From contig CAVQBG010000017.1 of the NCBI GenBank assembly GCA_963710625.1, forward strand, positions 62,001 to 126,000: 64,000 bases of DNA, written 5' to 3'. The translations under genes were made by a program, and so were the position numbers. The notes under the pieces are model-generated. The model saw only the letters and a list, made by a program, of their open reading frames with translations. It did no database searches and was not told the origin of the DNA. Origin of the DNA: Sva-07 sp963710625. Lineage in GTDB: Bacteria; Actinomycetota; Acidimicrobiia; Acidimicrobiales; Ilumatobacteraceae. Below are positions 16,085 through 24,969 of this stretch, one piece after another (the stretch's first letter is position 1; the number at the start of each line of letters is the position of its first letter).

Positions 16085-17583
16085 GATCCGTCACCTCCGA
16101 GCACCGACTCGACATATCCCTCGGGTGCGAGCAACTCTGCTGCGGTCCGCTCGGCGTAGTTGTAGAGCGGCCCGGCGAACACCATCAGCCCCACCGTCAT
16201 CGCGACGACCGCCGCCGCGGCGGCAGTCATCACACGCGGCACTCGGCTGGCGTCGGACTCGATCCAGGCGACGACCGCCGGGTCCTCGGGTTCGCCCCAG
16301 AACACGTTCGACCAGATCCGCACCATCACGTACACCGTCAGCAAGCTGACGGCCAGGCTGACACCCACGACCAACCAGTCCTCGGCATCGATGCCGGCAC
16401 TGACGAGTGCGAACTTGCCGACGAACCCTGAGAACGGCGGGATGCCGGCGATGCTCAGCGCCGGCAGGGCGAAGAGCACGGCGAGCATCGGCGCACTGCG
16501 CACGAGACCGCCGATGCGCGACAACCGGTCCGATCCCGAGCGACGCTCGACCAGACCGGCGACGAGGAACAGCCCCGTCTTCACGACGATGTGGTGCACG
16601 ACGTAGAACACCGCGCCGGCGATGCCGGCGAGGGTGAACAGCGCGAGGCCGAAGATCATGTACCCGATGTGGCTCACGATGTGGAACGACAACATGCGAC
16701 GCAGGTCGTCCTGGGCGAGCGCGCCGAGCACACCGACGAGCATCGTCAGGCCGGCCAGCACCAGCAGCACCGTGCCCTGCTGTGCGTCGGGCGGGAAGAT
16801 CAGGGTCTGGGTGCGGATGATCGCGTAGACGCCGACCTTGGTGAGCAGTCCGGCGAACACGGCGGTGATCGCGCCCGAGGCGGTCGGGTAGCTGTCCGGC
16901 AGCCAGAAGAACAGCGGGAAGAGACCCGCCTTGATCCCGAAGACCAGGATCAACAGCAGCGAGAACCCGGTGCTGACCCCGATCGGCAGATCAGGCATGC
17001 GTTGGGAGAGTTGCGCCATGTTGACCGTGCCGGTCGCTGCGTAGATCACGGCGAGGGCGGTGACGAAGAACGTCGAGGCGACGAGGCTGATCACGACGTA
17101 CGACATCCCGGCGCGCACCTGGTCGGGACGACCGCCGAGCGTGAGCAGCACGTAGCTCGCGACGAGCATCATCTCGAATGCGACGAAGAGGTTGAAGAGA
17201 TCACCGGTGATGAAGCTCGCCGACACGCCCGCCGCGAGCACGAGGTACACCGGGTTGAACGCGGCGTAGCGCGACTCCTCCGCCCCCTGTCCGATCGCGT
17301 ACACGAGCACCGACAGCAACATCAGTGACGACACCACCAGCATCACCGCGGAGAGTCGGTCGACCACCAGCGTGATGCCGAGCGGCGCCGGCCACCCGCC
17401 CGCCTGGGTGACGACGAGGCCGTCGTCGTCGACCCGCACCAGCAGGATGATCGCCACGACGACGTTGCTGCCGAGCGCGAGGAGGCTGACGGTGCGCTGG
17501 GCCCAGCGCGCCTGCGCCAGGATCATGCAGAGCGCTGCGCCGAGCAGCGGCACGATGATCGGCAGGGGGATCAGCGCGTTCAC
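16081..17583 (-). CDS. mrpD: Mrp antiporter subunit D (NuoN/NuoM-like)
   Basis: 500 aa, about 14 membrane helices. Homologous to the proton-pumping subunits of complex I. The lysine in IKAGLFPLFFWLPDSYPTASG and the preceding discontinuous helix region are conserved, as is the NLFVAFEMMLVASYVL helix with its glutamate, which in this family takes part in proton transfer. GTG start in a GTGA overlap with mrpC. One of the two large subunits likely to contain an ion path. Confidence 0.93.
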   Translation of the reverse strand: MNALIPLPIIVPLLGAALCMILAQARWAQRTVSLLALGSNVVVAIILLVRVDDDGLVVTQAGGWPAPLGITLVVDRLSAVMLVVSSLMLLSVLVYAIGQGAEESRYAAFNPVYLVLAAGVSASFITGDLFNLFVAFEMMLVASYVLLTLGGRPDQVRAGMSYVVISLVASTFFVTALAVIYAATGTVNMAQLSQRMPDLPIGVSTGFSLLLILVFGIKAGLFPLFFWLPDSYPTASGAITAVFAGLLTKVGVYAIIRTQTLIFPPDAQQGTVLLVLAGLTMLVGVLGALAQDDLRRMLSFHIVSHIGYMIFGLALFTLAGIAGAVFYVVHHIVVKTGLFLVAGLVERRSGSDRLSRIGGLVRSAPMLAVLFALPALSIAGIPPFSGFVGKFALVSAGIDAEDWLVVGVSLAVSLLTVYVMVRIWSNVFWGEPEDPAVVAWIESDASRVPRVMTAAAAAVVAMTVGLMVFAGPLYNYAERTAAELLAPEGYVESVLGGDGS

Positions 17584-17999
17584 AGCCGATCCTCCTCAGC
17601 GGCCTGGTCGCGTTCGGCCAGCGCCTCCTCGGCGACCGCCTGGTCGGGGCCGCGGCGGCGAGCGATGAAGCGGTCCTCGACGTCGTCCTCGACGACGTCG
17701 TCGTGCGTGATCCGCCAGCTCCGGTACCCGAGCGAGAGCAGGAACGCGGTGACACCGAACGTGATCACGATCGACGTGAGCACGAGCGCCTGGGGCAGTG
17801 GATCGGTGAACGCGGACTCGTCGGCGGTGCCGATGATCGGCGAGTTGCCGCCGTCGCCACCGGAGATCAGCAGCAGGATGTTGGAGCCGTGGCCGACGAG
17901 ACCGACGCCGATCAGGATCCTCGACAGCCGTCGCTGCAGGAGCATCCAGGTGCCGGTGGCGAAGAGGAAGGCCGCGCAGAACGCGAGCAGCACACTCAT
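17580..17999 (-). CDS. mrpC: Mrp antiporter subunit C (NuoK-like)
   Basis: 139 aa. Three helices related to NuoK: LAFCAAFLFATGTWMLL, then ILIGVGLVGHGSNILLLI, then LVLTSIVITFGVTAFLLSL. The C-terminus is unusually long and charged (about residues 95-139, many Asp/Glu/Arg), beyond the normal size of about 110 aa, and likely cytoplasmic. ATG overlaps mrpB by 4 bp. Confidence 0.92.
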   Translation of the reverse strand: MSVLLAFCAAFLFATGTWMLLQRRLSRILIGVGLVGHGSNILLLISGGDGGNSPIIGTADESAFTDPLPQALVLTSIVITFGVTAFLLSLGYRSWRITHDDVVEDDVEDRFIARRRGPDQAVAEEALAERDQAAEEDRL

Positions 18000-18508
18000 C
18001 GGTCGTGCCTCTGGCGAACGCGGGGACGAAGTGTTGCCGCGTCGCTGCCGTCATCGGCCGCTCCGGGAGCGTCGGGCGTGTCCTCGCCGAAGGCGACGAA
18101 CGCCATCAGGATCAACCCGATCACGACGAGGTCGACGCCCAGATCGAACGACAGCGCGCTCGTCAGCTTGACGGTGTTGAACACGGGTGGATGGAACTTG
18201 ACCTCACCGTGTTCGAGGATCGAACCGCCCAGCAGTACCGGGACGAACGCCGTCGTCGCAGACAGCAGCAGGCCGACGCCGAGGAACAGGTGTGGCGGCA
18301 CCCGGAACGTCGAGCGCACCGCGGCGGCTCCCCCGGACACGTATCGCAGCGCAAGCGCACCGCCGACGACCAGGCCACCGACGAAGCCGCCACCGGGACG
18401 GTTGTGCCCGGCGAACACGAAGTACAGCGCCAGCACGAGAATCGACGGGTAGAGCACCTTCATCGAGGTGTCGAGCAACAACATCCGGCGGCTCCGGCGA
18501 TCGGTCAT
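17996..18508 (-). CDS. mrpB: Mrp antiporter subunit B
   Basis: 170 aa, four helices. The family core HNRPGGGFVGGLVVGGALALRY and the SFDLGVDLVVIG helix are clear. A charged C-terminal tail follows the last helix. ATG overlaps the mrpA stop by 4 bp. MrpB together with the MrpA C-terminal region forms the cation-path module of the complex in the known structures. Confidence 0.93.
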   Translation of the reverse strand: MTDRRSRRMLLLDTSMKVLYPSILVLALYFVFAGHNRPGGGFVGGLVVGGALALRYVSGGAAAVRSTFRVPPHLFLGVGLLLSATTAFVPVLLGGSILEHGEVKFHPPVFNTVKLTSALSFDLGVDLVVIGLILMAFVAFGEDTPDAPGAADDGSDAATLRPRVRQRHDR

Positions 18509-20889
18509 CGCAGCGCCTCCGGCAGCGCCGGTTCGTCACCGGCGTCGAGGATCTCCTCGAAGACGGGTGCTTCCTCGTCGGCGCGTCGCCGTCCGGCTCG
18601 CGCCATGCTCACGGCGCCGATGGCGGCGACGGCGAGCACGGTGATCTCGCCCATCGTGTCCCACCCGCGGAAGTCGACGAGGATCACGTTGACGACATTG
18701 CGGCCACCGCCCTCCTCGTACGAGTTCTTGACCATCACCTCGGACATCGACGGTTCGTCGACGCTCGATCGGGCGTTGGCCGATGACAGCGCGAACACGA
18801 AGATCGCCGCACCGACCGCTCCGGCCACGGCGATCCGCATCGGCGCGGCGATCGACGGTGCCCGGTGACGCCACGAGCGGGGAAGGAACCGCAGGACGAG
18901 GACGAACAGCACCGTGCTGAGCGTCTCGATCGAGAACTGGGTGAGCGCGAGATCGGGGGCGCCGCGCGCAACGTACAGCCCGGCCATCGCGTAGCCGACC
19001 CCGCCGAGCATCAGCGCCGCGGCGATGCGGTGCCGGACGATCGAGGCGCCGAGCGCTGCGGCAACGATGACGGCGACGAGCACGACGTGGACCGGTTCCT
19101 CGACCCACGTCGGCAACGCGCCCAGCTCGCTCGCGAACGGCACCATCGGGACGAGCGTGACCGTCAGGACGATGATCGCGACGTAGATCGGCAGCGAGCC
19201 GTTCTGGAGCGTGGCCGTCACCCGGTTGGCCGTGGCCGAGATGGCCCGCAACACACCGAGGTAGCCCTGCTCGCTCGACGGGATCCTGCGGATCGCCTCC
19301 GACGCTCGCCGTTGTGCGTCGGCGACCGGGCCGCGCAACACGGTGAGCGCGACGCCGCCGAGGATGATCAGCACCGACAGCATCAGCGCCGAGTTGAACC
19401 CGGCGAACAGCTCGAGCGGCTTCGGTTCCGAGCCCGGGTACAACGCGGTGGTCGAACCCTCCACGAGCTCGTCGAGCAGACCCGGGACGACACCGAACAC
19501 CACGGTCATCGCGGTGAGCACCACGGCCGGCCCGACGAACACCGCGCCAGGCGCATGCGCGGTCCGGGAGACGACCGGCTTCGCAGGATCGCCGAACCTG
19601 CCGAGGAGGCCGAGGACGAAGCGCGCCGAGTAGGCGAAGGTGAGCATCGAGGCGAGCACGATCACCACGAGCACCGCTCCGGCGCCGGCGAAGTCACCGT
19701 GCTCGAGGTAGCCGTCGAGCGCCTTCTCCTTGGCGATGAACCCGAGCAGCGGCGGGATGCCCGCCATCGACGCCGCGCTGACGATCGCGACCACCTGGAC
19801 GACACGCCACGAGGGTCCGAAGCCGTGCAGCTCGGTGATCTCGCGGGTGCCCGCCCCGTGGTCGACGATGCCGACGACCATGAACAGTGCCGCCTTGAAC
19901 GCCGCGTGCGCGAGGATCAGCACGAGCCCGGCCTCGGCGATGTGGTACTCGCCGACGCCGAGCAACAGCATCATGAAGCCGAGCTGGCTGACGGTGCCGT
20001 AGGCGAGCAGGAGTTTGAGGTCGTGCTGGCGCATGGCGCGGAGCCCGCCGATCGCCATCGTGGTGGCGCCGACCACCATCACCACGAGCCGCCAGTTGCC
20101 GGTCATGGCGAAGACCGGCGCCATCCGGGCCACCAGGTAGACACCGGCCTTCACCATCGTCGCGGAGTGGAGGTACGCGCTGATCGGGGTGGGCGCCACC
20201 ATCGCGGCAGGGAGCCACGAGCTGAACGGGGCCTGCGCCGACTTCGTGAAGGCACCGATCAGCACCAGGATGATCCCGACGTTGACCGCGCTGCCCGTCG
20301 GTGGATCGGCGAGCAGTTCCGAGATCCGGTACGAACCTCCGGCCTGGCCGATGATGATCAACCCGGCGAGGAGGACGAGGCCGCCGGCACCGGTGATGAA
20401 GATCGCCTGGGTGGCCGCCGCTCGGGCGCGAGGATTGGTGTCGTCGTTGCCGATCAGCAGGAACGACGTGATCGACGTCAGCTCCCAGAAGATGAACAGG
20501 GCGATCAGCTGGTCCGACAGGACCACGCCGAGCATGGCCCCGGCGAACAGCACGAGCACCCCGGCGAGGCGGGCCAGGCCGGGCTGGTCGTGGCTGAAGT
20601 AGCCGAGCGAGTAGATGCAGATCAGCAGTCCGATGCCCGACACGACCGCCACCATCAGGAGCGAGAACGCGTCGAGGCGGAGGTCGATCGAGATCCCCAG
20701 CTGGGGGATCCATGCGAACGATTCACTCACCGGGTCACCATCGAGCACGGCGGATGCCTGGGCCGCGGCCCACAGGAGCATCGCCAGCGGCGGAATCGCT
20801 GCGACCACGAACGCTCGGCGCCCGAGGACACGGCCACCGGCGACGATGGCGATGCCGACGACGAGGTGGAGGACGAGGAGGAGGAACAT
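18505..20889 (-). CDS. mrpA: Mrp antiporter subunit A (NuoL-like, with C-terminal MrpB-like extension)
   Basis: 794 aa from ATG 20889; the longer frame starts at a TTG with an arginine-rich, unconserved leader. N-terminal NuoL/NuoM proton-pump region contains FIFWELTSITSFLLIG and SWLPAAMVAPTPISAYLHSA. The C-terminal region (about 600-790) has the DUF4040 and MrpB-type segments ending in VNVILVDFRGWDTMGEITVLA. Largest subunit and first gene of the seven-gene operon. The operon is the single A-B-C-D-E-F-G type. It supports cytoplasmic pH and Na+ homeostasis, consistent with a marine or saline habitat (inference). Confidence 0.93.
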   Translation of the reverse strand: MFLLLVLHLVVGIAIVAGGRVLGRRAFVVAAIPPLAMLLWAAAQASAVLDGDPVSESFAWIPQLGISIDLRLDAFSLLMVAVVSGIGLLICIYSLGYFSHDQPGLARLAGVLVLFAGAMLGVVLSDQLIALFIFWELTSITSFLLIGNDDTNPRARAAATQAIFITGAGGLVLLAGLIIIGQAGGSYRISELLADPPTGSAVNVGIILVLIGAFTKSAQAPFSSWLPAAMVAPTPISAYLHSATMVKAGVYLVARMAPVFAMTGNWRLVVMVVGATTMAIGGLRAMRQHDLKLLLAYGTVSQLGFMMLLLGVGEYHIAEAGLVLILAHAAFKAALFMVVGIVDHGAGTREITELHGFGPSWRVVQVVAIVSAASMAGIPPLLGFIAKEKALDGYLEHGDFAGAGAVLVVIVLASMLTFAYSARFVLGLLGRFGDPAKPVVSRTAHAPGAVFVGPAVVLTAMTVVFGVVPGLLDELVEGSTTALYPGSEPKPLELFAGFNSALMLSVLIILGGVALTVLRGPVADAQRRASEAIRRIPSSEQGYLGVLRAISATANRVTATLQNGSLPIYVAIIVLTVTLVPMVPFASELGALPTWVEEPVHVVLVAVIVAAALGASIVRHRIAAALMLGGVGYAMAGLYVARGAPDLALTQFSIETLSTVLFVLVLRFLPRSWRHRAPSIAAPMRIAVAGAVGAAIFVFALSSANARSSVDEPSMSEVMVKNSYEEGGGRNVVNVILVDFRGWDTMGEITVLAVAAIGAVSMARAGRRRADEEAPVFEEILDAGDEPALPEALR

Positions 20890-21029
20890 TCGCGTGGGTC
20901 GGCGAGGCCGGGGGACCCGCAACGCCTGTGACGTTACGTCCCCGCGCAGCAGCGGAGTGGCATCACCGGGGGTCGAGATGGACCTGCCCCACTTTGGCCG
21001 TGTTACCGGTCGGTAGCTAGCTTGCGCGT
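20890..21029. promoter_or_regulatory. Divergent promoter region, mrp operon and hydroxyacyl-CoA dehydrogenase
   Basis: 140 bp between the outward-facing starts. On the plus strand GGTAGCTAGCTTGCGCGT precedes the ATG at 21030; TAGCTT is a plausible -10 placed for leaderless or very short-leader transcription. No Shine-Dalgarno sequence is seen for either gene. No operator palindrome found. Confidence 0.3.
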
Positions 21030-21881
21030 ATGGGAAACATCCGCACCGTGGGAGTCATCGGGTCCGGGATCATGGGGTCCGGACTCGCCGAAGTCGCAGC
21101 GCGCGCCGGGTTCGACGTCGTCGTGCGATCACGCACGCGAGCCGGGGCCGACGCCGTGCTGCACGGAATCGACGCCGGCCTCACCAAGCAGGTCGCCCGC
21201 GAGCGGCTGTCCGAGGACGACAAGAACGCCATCCTCGGACGCATCACGGTCACCGACGATCTCCACGGCCTCGCCGCCTGTGATCTCGTGATCGAGAGCA
21301 TCGTCGAGGACATGGACGCCAAGCGCGACCTGTTCGAGCATCTCGATCGCATCGTCAAGCCCGAGGCGATCATCGCCACCAACACGTCCACCCTCGCCGT
21401 CGTCGAGCTGGCGATGACCACCGAGCGTCCCGACAAGGTCTGCGGCATCCACTTCTTCAACCCGGCGCCGATGATGAAGCTCGTCGAGGTGATCCGGCCC
21501 CTGACCGCCTCGGACGACACGATCGACACCGCCGTCGAGTTCGCCACCACGTGCGGCAAGGACGCCGTCCAGGTGCAGGACCGCGCGGGTTTCATCGTCA
21601 ACGCGCTGCTCTTCCCCTACCTCAACAATGCGATCCGCATGTGGGAACAGGGCACGGCGTCGATGGACGACATCGACACCGCGATGATGGGCGGGTGCAA
21701 CTTCCCGATGGGTCCGTTCGCGCTGCTGGACCTCGTCGGCCTCGACACGTCGCTGGCGATCCTCGATGCCTTGTACGAGGAGTTCCGTGACCCCAACTAC
21801 GCCGCCGCCCCCGCGCTGCGGCGCATGGTCGCCGCCGGCCAGCTCGGCCGCAAGACCAAGCACGGCTTCCGCACCTACTGA
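21030..21881 (+). CDS. 3-hydroxybutyryl-CoA dehydrogenase
   Basis: 283 aa. N-terminal NAD+ site GVIGSGIMGSGLAEVAARAG, catalytic region IHFFNPAPMMKLVEVI (with the His of the His-Glu pair), then the C-terminal dimer domain with GFIVNALLFPYLNNAIRM and DLVGLDTSLAIL. Interconverts 3-hydroxyacyl-CoA and acetoacetyl-type CoA esters, in beta-oxidation or PHB/butyrate-type metabolism. Two genes upstream of ecm. The ethylmalonyl-CoA pathway uses crotonyl-CoA derived from 3-hydroxybutyryl-CoA, so a shared role in C4-CoA assimilation is plausible. Confidence 0.9.
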   Translation: MGNIRTVGVIGSGIMGSGLAEVAARAGFDVVVRSRTRAGADAVLHGIDAGLTKQVARERLSEDDKNAILGRITVTDDLHGLAACDLVIESIVEDMDAKRDLFEHLDRIVKPEAIIATNTSTLAVVELAMTTERPDKVCGIHFFNPAPMMKLVEVIRPLTASDDTIDTAVEFATTCGKDAVQVQDRAGFIVNALLFPYLNNAIRMWEQGTASMDDIDTAMMGGCNFPMGPFALLDLVGLDTSLAILDALYEEFRDPNYAAAPALRRMVAAGQLGRKTKHGFRTY

Positions 21882-21915
21882 CCGGGGCAGCACCACAGTC
21901 GACCAGACTGGACGG

Positions 21916-22602
21916 GTGAACGCGGCCAAGGCGGAACCGGTGGAGCCATCGCCATCGCATTGGGCGATGCCGGATCCGCTGGCGATCGAGCCCGGTGAGG
22001 ACCTGGTCGCGGTCGGCGCGGACCTGGCTCCAGGCACGTTGCTGGCCGCCTACCGGGCCGGTCTGTTCCCGATGCCGGTCGATCCTCGCCGACGGCGTTC
22101 GAAGATGGCGTGGTTCTCCCCGGACCCTCGTGGCATCATCCCGCTCGATGGGCTGCACGTCAGCCGATCGTTGCGGCGGAGCATGCGCCACTTCGACGTC
22201 AGGATCGACACCCGGTTCAGCGACGTCGTGCTGGCGTGTGGCAACCCGGACCGGCCGGGGCGATGGATCACGAGGGCAATCGTCGACGCCTACACCGAGT
22301 TGTTCGACCTCGGCTGGGGTCACTCGGTCGAGGTGTACGCCGACGGCGAACTCGTCGGCGGGCTCTACGGGCTGCGCATCGAACGGTTCTTTGCCGGCGA
22401 GGCGATGTTCCACACCGCAACCGACGCGTCGAAGACGGCGCTCGTCGCCCTGGTCGAGTGGCTGAACGAGACCGGGGCCGAGCTGCTCGACGTCCAGTGG
22501 GTCACCGACCACCTCGCCACGCTCGGCGCCGTCGCCATTCCCCGCGCCGACTACCTCGCCCGCCTCCGCTCGGCCGTTCTCGTGAACCCGTCCGCGACAT
22601 AG
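21916..22602 (+). CDS. aat: Leucyl/phenylalanyl-tRNA-protein transferase
   Basis: 228 aa from GTG 21916. Transfers Leu or Phe from tRNA to N-terminal Arg/Lys of proteins, marking them for the N-end rule ClpS/ClpAP pathway. Motifs: DLVAVGADLAPGTLLAAYRAGLFPMP near the N-terminus, MAWFSPDPRGIIPL, and the catalytic-core GGLYGLRIERFFAGEAMFH. The final ASKTALVALVEWL helix is conserved. Start chosen because the family begins shortly before W-x-M-PDPLAI. Followed by two GC-rich hairpins. Confidence 0.88.
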   Translation: MNAAKAEPVEPSPSHWAMPDPLAIEPGEDLVAVGADLAPGTLLAAYRAGLFPMPVDPRRRRSKMAWFSPDPRGIIPLDGLHVSRSLRRSMRHFDVRIDTRFSDVVLACGNPDRPGRWITRAIVDAYTELFDLGWGHSVEVYADGELVGGLYGLRIERFFAGEAMFHTATDASKTALVALVEWLNETGAELLDVQWVTDHLATLGAVAIPRADYLARLRSAVLVNPSAT

Positions 22603-22637
22603 TCCGCAACGAGTTCACGAGAACGGGAAAAATGCAA

Positions 22638-22666
22638 GGAGCGGGTGGTCCGCCACCACCCGCTCC
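22638..22666 (+). terminator. GC-rich hairpin after aat
   Basis: GGAGCGGGTGGT (22638-22649) pairs perfectly with ACCACCCGCTCC (22655-22666) around a CCGCC loop. A GAAAAATGC sequence lies just left of the stem. There is no downstream U-tract on the plus strand, so it could terminate aat only as a GC-rich, U-poor actinobacterial-type terminator. Confidence 0.55.
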
Positions 22667-22675
22667 ATGAGCATC

Positions 22676-22733
22676 GCCGGCCGAATCCGCCATTCGGCCG
22701 GCGGGGTTCCCGCCAGAGGGAAACCTCGCTGGC
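22676..22733 (+). other. Two further stem-loops in the aat-ecm spacer
   Basis: GCCGGCCGAAT (22676-22686) pairs perfectly with ATTCGGCCGGC (22692-22702), again around a CCGCC loop. GCCAG (22712-22716) pairs with CTGGC (22729-22733) enclosing AGG-GAAA-CCT, a GNRA-type loop. Together with the preceding hairpin they occupy most of the 257-bp gap upstream of ecm. Either tandem terminators or a structured ecm leader. No cobalamin-riboswitch box is recognisable although the enzyme needs B12. Confidence 0.4.
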
Positions 22734-22859
22734 ACCGGATCGACCGAGGGGGAGAGGGGGGTGGATCCGGAGCGTTTGCTGTCCCGTGGGACGCTTCTTT
22801 CTTCGGACACCGATCTCGTTGACTTGAGTACTTCTTCGTCGAGGCACCACACTTCGTGC

Positions 22860-24806
22860 ATGACGCGCACGAAAGACCGGCCGTGGATGATGCGGACCTA
22901 CTCGGGCCATTCGAGCGCCGAGGCGTCGAACGAGCTCTACCGGACGAACCTGGCCAAGGGCCAGACCGGGCTGTCGATCGCGTTCGACCTGCCGACGCAG
23001 ACCGGCTACGACCCGGACTCGCCGATGTCGAAGGGCGAGGTCGGCAAGGTCGGCGTGCCCGTCGCCCACCTCGGGCACATGCGCACGCTGCTCGACCAGA
23101 TCCCACCCGGCCAGATGAACACGTCGATGACGATCAACGCGACCGCGGCGTGGCTGCTCGCGCTGTACGTCGCCAACGCCGAGGAGCAGGGCGTGGCCGC
23201 CGGCGAGCTGCGCGGCACTACGCAGAACGACATCGTCAAGGAGTACCTGTCGCGCGGCACCTACATCTTCCCGCCCGGGCCGTCACGGCGCTTGATCGTC
23301 GACATGGTGGCGTGGTGCGCCGAGCACGCGCCGCTGTGGAACCCGATGAACGTGTGCTCGTACCACCTGCAGGAGGCAGGAGCGACGCCCGAGCAGGAGA
23401 TCGCGTACTCGATGGCGACGGCGATCGGCGTGCTCGACGCCGTGCGCGACTCCGGCCAGGTGTCGCCCGAGCAGTTCAGCCAGGTGTTCGGGTCGATCTC
23501 GTTCTTCGTCAACGCGGGCATCCGCTTCGTCGAGGAGGTCTGCAAGCTGCGCGCGATGACCGACATGTGGGAGCAGATCGGACGCGAGCGCTACGGCGTC
23601 ACCGACGACAAGGCGCTCCGATTCCGCTACGGCGTGCAGGTCAACTCGCTCGGGCTCACCGAGGCGCAGCCGGAGAACAACGTCCAGCGCATCGTGCTGG
23701 AGATGCTCGCGGTCACGCTGTCGAAGCGGGCCCGGGCGCGTTCGGTGCAGCTGCCTGCGTGGAACGAGGCGCTGGGGCTCCCGCGGCCGTGGGACCAGCA
23801 GTGGTCGCTGCGGATGCAACAGGTCCTGGCCTTCGAGACCGACCTGCTCGAGTACGACGACATCTTCGACGGCTCGACCGTGATCGAGGGTCGCACCGAG
23901 GAGTTGCGAGCGGCGGCGCAGGCCGAACTCGACGAGGTGCTGGAGATGGGCGGCGCGTTCGAGGCGGTCGAGACGCTGAAGTCGCGGCTGGTGACGTCGA
24001 TGGCGGCGCGGACGCGTCGTATCGAAGCGGGTGAGCAGATCGTCGTCGGTGTCAACGACTTCGTCGAGGCGGCCGAGTCGCCGCTCGGCGGTGAGGGCGC
24101 GATCCTCAAGGTCGACCCGGCGATCGAACGACGGCTCGCAGCCGACATCGTCGAGTGGCGGTCCGCTCGTGACCAGGCCGCAGTCGACGCCGCACTCGAC
24201 GAACTCCGCCGGGCCGCCGAATCCGGTGACAACGTGATGCCGCCGTCGATCGCGCTTGCCAAGGCGGGCGGCACCACCGGCGAGTGGGGCGACGTGATGC
24301 GCTCGGTGTTCGGCGAGTACCGAGCACCAACCGGCGTCAGCGGCGCCACCGGGTCGGCGCAGGGCCTCGGCGAGGTCGTCGAGTTCGTGAAGTCGATGGC
24401 GGGCGGACCACCGAAATTTCTCGTTGCCAAGCCAGGTCTCGACGGCCACTCGAACGGCGCCGAGCAGATCGCCGTCGCCGCCCGCGATTCCGGGATGGAG
24501 GTCGTGTACTCGGGCATCCGCTCGACCCCGGAACAGATCGCCGCATCCGCCCGTGACGAGGATCCGGACGTGATCGGGTTGTCGATCCTGTCGGGCTCAC
24601 ACCTCGACCTCGTCCCCGACGTGCTCGGTCACCTGCGGGCGATGGGCGTGGACGCGCCGGTGATTGTCGGCGGCATCATCCCGGAGGACGACCGTCCCCG
24701 CCTGGCCGAGATGGGCATCGCTGCTGTCTACACCCCGAAGGACTTCGAACTCGCCAAGATCATGCGCGACGTCGCCGACTTCGCCGTCGTCCATCGCAAC
24801 GCCTGA
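22860..24806 (+). CDS. ecm: Ethylmalonyl-CoA mutase (MeaA-type, B12-dependent)
   Basis: 648 aa from ATG 22860. The opening DRPWMMRTYSGHSSAEASN and LAKGQTGLSIAFDLPTQTGYD fit Ecm/MeaA rather than methylmalonyl-CoA mutase (which has FATHRGYD-type text). The catalytic barrel continues through WNEALGLPRPWDQQWSLRMQQ. The B12 domain has the base-off motif D-x-H-x2-G (His530), then GLSILSGSH and VGGIIPEDD. It isomerises (2R)-ethylmalonyl-CoA to methylsuccinyl-CoA in acetyl-CoA assimilation. An in-frame GTG at 22761 with a good GGAGAGGGG could add 33 residues, but those are not conserved-looking. Crotonyl-CoA carboxylase/reductase is not in this window. Confidence 0.88.
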   Translation: MTRTKDRPWMMRTYSGHSSAEASNELYRTNLAKGQTGLSIAFDLPTQTGYDPDSPMSKGEVGKVGVPVAHLGHMRTLLDQIPPGQMNTSMTINATAAWLLALYVANAEEQGVAAGELRGTTQNDIVKEYLSRGTYIFPPGPSRRLIVDMVAWCAEHAPLWNPMNVCSYHLQEAGATPEQEIAYSMATAIGVLDAVRDSGQVSPEQFSQVFGSISFFVNAGIRFVEEVCKLRAMTDMWEQIGRERYGVTDDKALRFRYGVQVNSLGLTEAQPENNVQRIVLEMLAVTLSKRARARSVQLPAWNEALGLPRPWDQQWSLRMQQVLAFETDLLEYDDIFDGSTVIEGRTEELRAAAQAELDEVLEMGGAFEAVETLKSRLVTSMAARTRRIEAGEQIVVGVNDFVEAAESPLGGEGAILKVDPAIERRLAADIVEWRSARDQAAVDAALDELRRAAESGDNVMPPSIALAKAGGTTGEWGDVMRSVFGEYRAPTGVSGATGSAQGLGEVVEFVKSMAGGPPKFLVAKPGLDGHSNGAEQIAVAARDSGMEVVYSGIRSTPEQIAASARDEDPDVIGLSILSGSHLDLVPDVLGHLRAMGVDAPVIVGGIIPEDDRPRLAEMGIAAVYTPKDFELAKIMRDVADFAVVHRNA

Positions 24807-24833
24807 ACCTGGCCGACCACCCGCCCCAGCGTT

Positions 24834-24878
24834 CTGCGTCAGCAACAACGCACGAACCGACGATGCCTGCCGACGCAA
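24834..24878. repeat. Palindromic repeat family 1, copy A
   Basis: Starts CTGCGTCAGCA, with the conserved core CAACAACGCACGAA, and ends TGCCGACGCAA, an imperfect inverse of the left end. It is 72 bp ahead of copy B in the same orientation, just after ecm. Three related copies are at 24906, 25945 and 26016. Confidence 0.7.
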
Positions 24879-24905
24879 ATCGGTTGCGTTGGGATCGCCG
24901 GCACT

Positions 24906-24950
24906 CTGGGTCAGCAACTACGCACGAATCGACGATCGGTGCTGACGCAG
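24906..24950. repeat. Palindromic repeat family 1, copy B
   Basis: Left end CTGGGTCAGCA and right end TGCTGACGCAG form an 11-bp stem with one mismatch; the core is ACTACGCACGAATCG. It ends 19 bp before the stop of the AbiEi/DUF559 gene on the minus strand and may serve as a terminator for it and for ecm. Confidence 0.75.
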
Positions 24951-24969
24951 AAGTCGGGGGCTGGTGGCC

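Noticed and set aside
18865..20931. Long open frame on the plus strand opposite mrpA (and similar ones opposite the MMPL, BVMO-esterase, SNF2 and hydrolase genes)
   Set aside because: It is a mirror of a well-supported gene. Its translation is Arg/Asp/Glu/His/Gly-rich with no domain, typical of antisense frames in high-GC DNA.
22603..22859. Possible cobalamin riboswitch for ecm
   Set aside because: The region holds hairpins but none of the conserved boxes of a B12 riboswitch could be found on the sense strand.
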